A DNA stretch of 64,000 nt, from assembly GCA_021234155.1 (NCBI GenBank), contig JAJEKV010000041.1:12910689-12974688 (forward strand), read 5' to 3'. How positions within the stretch are numbered: position 1 is the first letter of the stretch; every line of letters begins with the position of its first letter. The notes beneath the pieces are model-generated. The model worked only from the letters and a program-made list of their open reading frames with translations, had not been told where the DNA came from and did no database searches. This DNA comes from Isoetes taiwanensis. Taxonomy: Eukaryota > Streptophyta > Lycopodiopsida > Isoetales > Isoetaceae. Below, piece by piece: positions 56,527 to 64,000 of the stretch. The position numbers and the translations under genes are program-made.

Positions 56527-59500
56527 ATGGTCGGAATTCGTGGTGCCAAATTGGGAGCTAGAGCTGGACCGGCTGAACCTCCAGTAGCTCGGATTGTTGT
56601 TAAAACAGCTAAATCAGTCGAGATCTGCAATGCAGTTTCAGGAGTATCTCCATCAGTTGTTCGGGATAATCTGGCCCAATATTTGGTGTCGAGTGCGCAT
56701 TTGGAAGCCAATAAAATTCCCTCGACTAATCTGGCCCAAGAAAGAGAGAAGATAGATTATGAGATCCCTGTGGAAGGGAAGATGCTATGTATGGAGGTTT
56801 GGGGTGGCGGAAGTGAGAGGAAGTATTTGTGGAATCATGGGCCAGATGGGAAGGGTAGATTCGAGATTGTCAATTCCAAAGCCAATCCTAACCATTTTTC
56901 TGTAAGAACCCTATTCTGAGATTGTTGTTGACATGTTTTTTGGCTTTAACATGCAATAATATCTCTATCCATTGAATTCTGTTAGTTATGCCACTGTCCT
57001 AAATGGTATTTAGTTCACCATTGTTAGGCTCCTCTCTTTGATTTGTTGTTTGTGAGCATTTTTGTTCCTGCTGGCATAATGTCTTTGTTAGCAAATTTTC
57101 GGTTCTAATTTAATATTTGACGTCATTTGTTTCAGAATGTCTTATCATTTATACGTGCACATGTAGTGCCAGAAGGGTATCCCAATAGCGTTGCACCATC
57201 ATACACACCATACATGCAATGGAGGTCACTTCAGGTCAGATATCTGTTTGCAATGTTAGTTTGTTGTATTGTTATTGACGTTTTAGATTTACAAATGTCT
57301 CAATCTTAAATCCGTATTTCTATGGCAAAGTGCAGCATTTTTTTGGAGGTGCTATGGGGGTTTTCACCACACGATCATTACTCCATGCCCTAGGTGTCAG
57401 AGGTGGTGCTACTTCATCTGCAGTAGCTGTTAATTGGGTTATCAAGGTAAGAGTTTGCAGACTTAATGTCTCGTTAAGTCCTTGTAGCAGAGAGGGCTAA
57501 AATAGAACATTTTAGGATGGTGCTGGTCGAATTGGAAAGATGCTATTTGCTCGGCATGGAAAAAAATTTGACTGCGACCTCAAACAGGTATGGAGTGTCT
57601 CAAGTAAATTTAGGGGAAATCAGAAAATACATAGTCATTGCTGTCTGTAATGATGCATATCTTCCACGAGCTAATTTTATCCAATGACATCAGCTTAGGT
57701 TTGCAGGAGATATTTTGATGCAACTAGCTGCTGCAGTTGAGCTGGCAACCATAGCAGCACCACAATTTTTTCTACCTCTGGCTTGCACAGCTAATGTGGC
57801 AAAGGTATATTATGGTCTTTGGTTTTGAGAATAAGTTCAACATATGATACGGGTGAGATGTCTAATAAGTGATCGCATGCTGGGGCAGAATGTTGCTGTT
57901 GTGACATCGACTTCAACACGTGCACCAATATACAAAGCATTCGCCCGGCAGGAAAACATTGGTGATGTAACAGCAAAAGGAGAATGCGTTAGCAACATTG
58001 CTGATTTGGTATTATTTCCAAAAGAAATTACTGTGTGCATTTAACTTTGTTTTTGCTTCCGCGTAAATGAGTCCTTTGCCTTATCTTGTGATGCATGTAT
58101 ATTTAACGTTTCTTTGTATGAAGATTCAGTTGCTCTTTACACTTTTGTGCATTGGTACATTTGACAGCTTGGGACTGCACTAGGAATTTGGCTGTCAAGA
58201 AGAAATCTCTTTTATTAGAGCATTTATTGCTCTCTCATGTGGTTATGTTTTCAGCTCTTATAAAGAGGTAAGGTTCACATATTAAAATTGTTGCAATCTA
58301 GTCTTAAGCCGTAGATAGACTTTTCATCTATCTAGTTTTAATTGATTGGTGACCTTTCAGTTAAGCTAGAGCAATCTATACGAAGTCGATAGTTCTACTA
58401 GAGCACACATACTGTAACATGCTATGACTGCTAAGTACCTTAGAAACAGGAGTCTTCTTCCATGACATGCTAGCGACTATAGGATTTCTTTCTTGGGATA
58501 TACATGTGACTACACCTACACCCCACCCCACCCCACCCCACCAGGGCCCCAAAAAAAAGTAAAAATAAAAAATAAAAAGCTGTTGCTGCGTGTGCATTTC
58601 AATTTAAAGGTCTTTGTGAACTTAAAGTACTTGAAACCTGGACAGGTTAAAGCTGTTCAGTTGCCTACATTGAATCGGGCAAGGTTCGGGCTTGCTGTCG
58701 AATGCTTTCTCAATACAGGTATTAATATGCTTATAAAAGTGAAGTGTTTCTGTTTACATGGTAGTGGCCTATGGTTGCTGCAGGGAAAGTTCCATCACTA
58801 GTGGATGCAAACAGAAGAGAGAGAATAATTCTTCCTCCATGGAAGCAGGAATATCCGCTGGAAGTTGGTAATTTCTATCATATGATACCTTTTATCCCCT
58901 GTTGGTACCATTTGTTCTCAGCATAACAAGCTTGTGTATGTCATGACAGGTGCCCATGTACATGATGCATTTTCAAGTCCAGAGGAACTACTGTCAATCA
59001 GGCCATTATTTGAGGTATCCTTATATTCTATATTCTTGATTAACTTGAGTCAAAATAGTGTCTGTTGGGATAACTTCTTTGGGTGAACTATTTACCGGGT
59101 CATATTTATTTCTCCTTATATGAAATGAGCTGTTTATAATTAGATGGCATCCCCTTTGTACAGAAAGAGAGGTATATCATTGGCTATCAACCAAAGCATA
59201 AGCGTGGATATATTGTATTGAGAGAAACAGCAAAACCTGAGGATGTTATACGGGCAACCTTTCATGTACTTCCCCTTCCTCATCTAGTTGTATGCTGACT
59301 CTCATCTGGATTTAACTTGCTGGTGATCTGGTTGTAGGCCCATGTACTACTATATATGATTGGTAAGTCGAATTCGAAGAAGGAAGCATATGTAAAAAGT
59401 TGTCAGATCGCTTCAACACTCTATGAGAGTTTCAAGCATGAGGCATTAACTCAGGTCTCTTACAGTTCCATTCATTTTTCTTGAATTCATAGTTTCAATA

Positions 59501-59691
59501 CGTGCATTTCCTCTTAAAGTTTTTTTTCCAATGTTTGTTAGGGCTGGGTTATGTCCGAGTCACTGCTCAATCCTGGGGATGCTCGCATTAGATGTGAAAT
59601 CACAACCTGCCAATTTCGTTGGTCTAGCCATTCAATGGGTTTGCCACCTTCAATTACAAATGTAGGTATGTCAGAGCATAACATAGCTTGA
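56527..59691 (+). CDS. RUS6: Root UVB sensitive 6 (RUS family, DUF647), 13 exons
   Basis: The spliced frame matches RUS6. Exons by GT-AG and reading phase: 56527-56901, 57136-57234, 57336-57446, 57516-57587, 57694-57804, 57889-58008, 58168-58267, 58646-58718, 58784-58867, 58950-59014, 59164-59265, 59338-59454, 59542-59691. The product would be about 526 residues, near the family's usual ~500. Landmarks in the DUF647 core: VVPEGYPNSVAPSYTPYMQW, HFFGGAMGVFTTRSLLHALG, WVIKDGAGRIGKMLFARHGK, RFAGDILMQLAAAVELATIA, TSTSTRAPIYKAFARQENIG, DVTAKGECVSNIADL. C-terminal: TLNRARFGLAVECFLNTG and GWVMSESLLNPGDARI. RUS proteins are plastid or membrane-associated factors involved in UV-B response and development; the biochemical role is unsettled. 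One fault: exon 7 is 100 nt where 102 are needed. After WLSRRN two bases are missing, which puts a stop four codons later (about 312 residues). All other exons keep phase. The start ATG begins a Gly/Ala-rich N-terminus; no clear transit peptide was judged. Confidence 0.93.
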
Positions 59692-59699
59692 CAGCTTGT

Positions 59700-61430
59700 A
59701 AGCTCCTTATTTACTTAGACCCAAAGAGGATTTTGGCATAAATCCACTTATTTACCTACAACCAAAATCTTTCTATAATATTCTGCTGGGACAAATCTTT
59801 TGGGTCTACCGAGGTTCCTCTTCTGCTGGAGCTGGGGTACTTAAAACACGGACAGAAGGTGTGTCCGGTGTGTCCAGCATCAGCAAGCCCATTTTAATGG
59901 GCCATGTATAAAAGATTAGTGGAGCATCATGTATTAGCATAGTTGGGTTGGAGTATTCTTTGTGTTCATTATTGTGGACATAAATTTTGGTTTTTGGAAT
60001 ACAACCCACCCACCCATCCACCTTGAAATGTTCAGAGTTACGACAATATTTGTTCATGCAATCAAGCTTTTCTATAATTTTTTTTCCCTATTGTGTTCAA
60101 TAAAAAGCCTGAATTTATTTAGGGGGTAATCTTTTGTAGAATATTATAGAATATTTTGGAGGAGTGGCTGTGATTGCTTGGGCCAGATAAAGATAGATGG
60201 ATGTAATTCAATTTTGATCCTCAATTTTTTTTAACATGCAAGTGAAGGGGCAAAGGCATTATCACCGTTAACAGCCCTGCTTTGTTGAAGGCAACGATGG
60301 CGAATGTTTGCTTTGATCTGCTTCAATTTGCAGTAGGGTATTTAGCAAAAAAATGGCCGATTAATCACAAATAATCATCGTTTTATTTGTTGTAGCATTG
60401 GTTCCGGCTTTTACAGAGAGCATAATGCTTTGTTGAATGAGCGGGAAGCAAGCAAAGGGAAAGCAGTAGGGATTTGACAAAAGCCTTGCGTTGCCACTCG
60501 AACGTTGCATGCAGTTGGAACAGAGCCAATTGTTGCTCGCAAGTTTATGTAAAGAAAACTTCTAAGCTCCATCTGCATGCATGCATGCAGTTGGAGCAAA
60601 GCCAATGGTTGCTTGCAAGTTTATGAAGACAAGTCCTTTTAGCTTCGAGATCTTTTTTGAAAGCAGGGTACGTAGGAGAAGACCAATGTTTTAACTGTTG
60701 GTTTGCATATGGAAACCAAACAATGGGACAAGGTTTGCATCTAAAAGCCAAATCAGTGGGAATGGTTTTCAAGAATATTCCTTGAATATTCCATTTCCAT
60801 AGAAGAGCTTCGAAGATACCCAAATTTTAGCGCATGCTCATCACTAGTGCCCAGTATCAATTAGAAGCAAATACGTTTATTACTGCATCACATGTTCGGT
60901 GGCGACCTAGAAGATTGAGCGACAAATTTGAATAGCAAAATGGATTATACGAAGATAATTGATTTTGGTCTTGGTCACAGTTCTTCCAGCATGACCAGTT
61001 CTTCCAGACCTGATGAAGTTATGGCATCATGCTTACACGAGTTAGTAGTGCTGCATGTGGAAGGGGATTTTCCAAGCAAAATATACAAAGGATACCTTTG
61101 AGAAACCAAATGTGCTTGAATACTTTGTGTGATGGGCCTGCGGGGTTAGCCTTCCAGGTAACCCGAGATCCCATCAAGACGGGCATGAACACTAATGAGT
61201 AGAATAATACAATGCAAAAGGATTCTTAAGCTAGAACTCAAGGTATTGAATTTTTAATCCCAACCATATCCAATACAATGTATGAGCTCAACTCTCCAAG
61301 ATATCATATCACGCTATATACAATGGCAACGCTTTATGCTCTAAGAATCCACAGGTTAAGTTTATAAAACATTAACAAGGCCTTGCTAAAGGCTCACAAA
61401 GATCTCCCAGGCTTCTAACTCTGTTGAGAC
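59700..61430. other. Downstream of RUS6, no gene seen
   Basis: 3' flank and intergenic DNA. A duplication of about 75 bp (TGCAGTTGGA(A/G)CA(G/A)AGCCAAT...GCAAGTTTATG) lies at 60506-60630. No other structure is evident. Confidence 0.5.
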
Positions 61431-61439
61431 TCTGAACTA

Positions 61440-61870
61440 CATGACGATCCTTCAAGCCTCATGTCTATCTACTTACAGCATGTCTTTAGACTTTATTATA
61501 GTCCTCTACATTCTCAAAGATTTTATGAAAATTCTCTTTGATTTCATGAGTCTCTTTAGATTCCCTTTTAGATTCTCTTTAGATTGTCAGATTCTGCCAG
61601 ATTCTATGAAGATTTTCTTGGGTTCCCTTAGATTCTATGAAGATTCACCTAGATTCTCCAAGATTACCTTAAATTCCCTTAGATTTTGTGAGTTTCCCTA
61701 AAATTTCCGTTATGTGGTTCCCTCGAGTTCTATGAAGATTCTGCTAGCTAGATTCTCCAAGATTACCTTAGATTTTAAGAGAATTCCTAAGATTCCCCTA
61801 TATTTTATGTCGTTCCTCGAGTTCCATGAAGATTCCTCTAGATTTTTAAAGATTTTATAAGGATTTTTTT
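61440..61870. repeat. Degenerate repeat of CTTAGATTCTATGAAGATTC
   Basis: Units of about 20-25 bases with AGATTCTATGAAGATT, AGATTCTCCAAGATTACC and TTAGATTTTATGAG-like words repeat across 430 bp. From 61960 to 62110 another set, TCTAGAA-rich, follows (AGAACTTTCTAGAATATT and the like). Confidence 0.65.
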
Positions 61871-62189
61871 TTTTCACTCTAGCAAAAAGTCACTATTAAC
61901 TTTTTAAAATTTACTATTCTTAGCAACTTCTATTTTAGGTTGACATGCTTATATATTTTAGTTCATTCTTGAACTTTCTAGAATATTAATATTTTAGAAC
62001 TATCCAGAAGTTTCTAGAATATTTGAGAACTCTCTAAAATAGTCTAAAACACTCTAGAACATTAATTTTTGAGTTCTTGCAAAGTTTAAAGAAAGTTTCT
62101 AGTTTTAGATTGAGATAATTACCACTACATCTAGAAAAAATGTTCTCCACTACCAATACATTTGTCTACATGATATTTGGTTCGACAGG

Positions 62190-63100
62190 TGATCCGCAAA
62201 ATTGCTCCCTCGATTGCCATCCTTTCTTTTTTATTGCAGTTGATGCAAGTGTATCCTTCAGTTGAATGTAGGTGTTGCACTTTGAGAATGGCATTTGTTG
62301 CAAGACACACACACCTAAAAACTGAGTTTCCATAACCTGCTGAAAGATGACTGAGAAAGAGGCGGACCTCCAGTAGCTTCTAGAATTGCATTGACCTCTT
62401 TAAGGCACTCTTTCTGGATGTAATATTGTAGCAACACTCTTTGCACCACTCGTACATCATGTTCATTCACCTTGGACTTATGGGACATAGATTGAGACAT
62501 GTATCTGACAAAGCTTTTGAAGACTGCAATGGCTTCTAAAGAGTTGGCTCTAGGTTTTAAAGTCGGTGCAGTGCCATGCTGGAATAGTCTATGCCCTCTT
62601 CTGACATGTTCCCAGTATCTGTAAAATGATGTCTTTCTCAAGCCAAGAATGCATCGCAATGCTCTCATACATACCCTTAGACCCTTCAATTAATAAAGTA
62701 ATATTCATGTGACATCATCATAGCAAGAATTTCTACACAAGGAGTAGATGAAATTAATCCTATCAATCTGAAGCTGTCCGATGTATTGAGACCTTATTTC
62801 AACAAGGTCATCCACACTCTACTAAACCATGCAATCAAGATTACAACACTCTTGTTCTCCACTGAGCTTGAGACTCGAGCAAACCAGATCACACAATGCA
62901 GTCACTGGAGATTCCTTGGGACATGATGGTATCAACTTTGATGAGCAAATTTTCCAAAGCCAACAACTAGATGGTCATCTCCAAGCTTTTCATCATTTAC
63001 ACTATCAGACGGATCTACTGCGGTTATGATACCCTCAACAAAGGCTGTCCCAGTGCATGGGTGCACCAAAAAGCAGCCCATCTTCCTCCATTAGAGCCTA
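62190..63100 (-). pseudogene. DUF7869-type protein gene, copy 2 (truncated)
   Basis: Minus-strand pieces match copy 1 (24.1-26.8 kb) in order. An N-terminal block has VEGIITAVDPSDSVNDEKLG (copy 1: GQGVIVLADPGQVVNDERLG) near 62950-63045. The middle frame, 62689-62315, has LRVCMRALRCILGL, then SMSHKSKVNEHD, KECLKEVNAIL and LSQSSFSRLWKLSF (copy 1: SQPSFSRLWKKHF). PFSKCNTYIQLKDTLASTA lies near 62240 (copy 1: FAKCNLCAKLKETLDKT). The D/H-rich core with the HTHEDVDALF signature is absent; the sequence ends near 62.19 kb. Frame breaks separate the pieces. The match rate by eye is about 40 percent, so the copies are old relatives, not a recent duplication. Confidence 0.65.
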
Positions 63101-63289
63101 GGGCACTGCTTCACGATTGCCTTGCTTGTCTCGATTTCAATAGCAGCTCCCTATATAAAAGAAGATTCCAAAGATATATTACAAATGCAACATTGGATTG
63201 AAAAACCATGCACTAACATGAAACATTGAACGTAAAACCATTTAACATTTGACATGTACAAAGAAATAAAATCATAGCATTAGCATTTT

Positions 63290-63400
63290 AAATTTTACAT
63301 AAAAACCATTAAGCCATTAAACAACTAGCCATTAACCATTAAACCATTAAACATTAAACAATTAACCAGTAAACCATTAAAATATTAAGCCAGCCATGTG
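63290..63400. repeat. ACCATTAAA short tandem repeat
   Basis: Irregular copies of ACCATTAA and CATTAAACA follow each other over about 110 bp. Confidence 0.75.
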
Positions 63401-63417
63401 TCAGCTTCTCCTCGTTT

Positions 63418-63750
63418 TTGCCGACGTGGCGTACGGTCAAACTGTATGCCACCTGCATTAATTACATTACTTTATTTCTTGGTTTGAGGGGGAGCCACAA
63501 ATTCGCGAACTTTAATCCATTTTCATCCCAGCTTTATCTCGCATTTTCTCCTCACCCATCTTCCTCCGTGCCAAATCAGACCGACCAATACTGGAAATGC
63601 AGGAATCAATCTCTTCTTATGACGGTCGCCTGGTCCACGGATCGTGACGCATCCAATGGCCAGGTCCTTGCCCAAATCATCTCTTCCAAAGGCTGTTACA
63701 ACCTCAGAAGAAAGTGACGGTTTAGTAGTAAGTTGATTTTGCTATAAAAT
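63418..63750 (+). promoter_or_regulatory. Promoter-like region at the right edge
   Basis: GACGTGGC, a G-box-like element, is at 63424-63431 and CTATAAAAT, a TATA box, is near 63740. A pyrimidine-rich leader (TTCCTTCCTTCCTTC) follows. This suits a plus-strand gene whose body lies beyond the window. The 99-codon frame here resembles nothing known to me and is likely chance. Confidence 0.35.
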
Positions 63751-64000
63751 GCCGTTTCTCTTCCTTCCTTCCTTCTTTTTCTCGTATTCTTATTCCCTTT
63801 GTTTTTTTAATATTTAAAGGATCTTACTATCCTCTGGTAAGATTTTCAGCCCGATAAACCCCTATTCGCGATTTCCAAGTTCCTATTTAAAGAATAAAGC
63901 AGCCTTGGAACCAACTTCTTTTTCGAGCAAGGTACATTCTTAAAGAGTCGGGCTCGATTTTTTTTATGTTTATATTTACTATTTTAGGCAACCCAAGTTC

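Noticed and set aside
63418-63717. 99-codon plus-strand ORF
   Set aside because: Composition resembles promoter DNA and the TATA box follows it; no family resemblance.

Overview
The window is nuclear DNA of a land plant. The evidence is a spliced ROOT UVB SENSITIVE 6 (RUS6) gene with GT-AG introns, remnants of plastid-type diaminopimelate decarboxylase and of a PUM23/Nop9-type Pumilio gene, a chromodomain Ty3/gypsy element, a hAT remnant, a tRNA-derived SINE and much tandem-repeat DNA. The two DUF7869-type remnants and a LINE that does not look like a usual angiosperm L1 suggest a non-seed plant (fern, lycophyte or bryophyte). That is inference only. Gene density is very low: only one locus (56.5-59.7 kb) looks like a normal gene, and it carries a 2-nt deletion in exon 7.

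Layout. 1.6-6.0 kb: degraded minus-strand coding pieces, including an FCP1/CTD-phosphatase-like (HAD) domain, interleaved with a recurring CACGC...GCGTG palindrome. 6.9-7.2 kb: an exon of a DUF8039-like, CACTA-associated domain. 9.9-16.0 kb: a repeat complex in which a 19-bp minisatellite lies on both sides of a 1.28-kb inverted repeat, in opposite orientations. 16.1-19.6 kb: a decayed LINE with CT microsatellites at both ends. 20-23.7 kb: tandem repeats, more palindromes, two related promoter-like blocks. 24.1-26.8 kb: a decayed DUF7869 gene. 28-28.7 kb: a PUM23/Nop9-like fragment. 32.6-36.7 kb: a diaminopimelate decarboxylase pseudogene that kept its introns. 37.4-40.0 kb: a ~0.6-kb satellite. 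41.6-47.8 kb: a minus-strand LTR retrotransposon with gag and a hAT remnant inside. 47.9-48.3 kb: a poly(A) retro-insertion with a perfect 15-bp target-site duplication. 48.6-53.6 kb: a plus-strand chromodomain Ty3/gypsy relic holding a TIR element and ending in a PPT and LTR. 55.1 kb: a SINE. 56.3-59.7 kb: RUS6. 62.2-63.1 kb: a second, minus-strand DUF7869 copy. The last kilobase looks like the promoter of a gene beyond the edge.

Most of the DNA is thus a graveyard of transposons and captured or duplicated gene pieces around one conserved gene. No operon-like or cooperating gene set is visible. The items most likely to be new are the palindrome-plus-minisatellite complex, the two DUF7869 copies with a shared N-terminal block, and the recurring CACGC palindrome. 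All translations, alignments and family names come from reading the sequence by eye against remembered family patterns; no database search was run.
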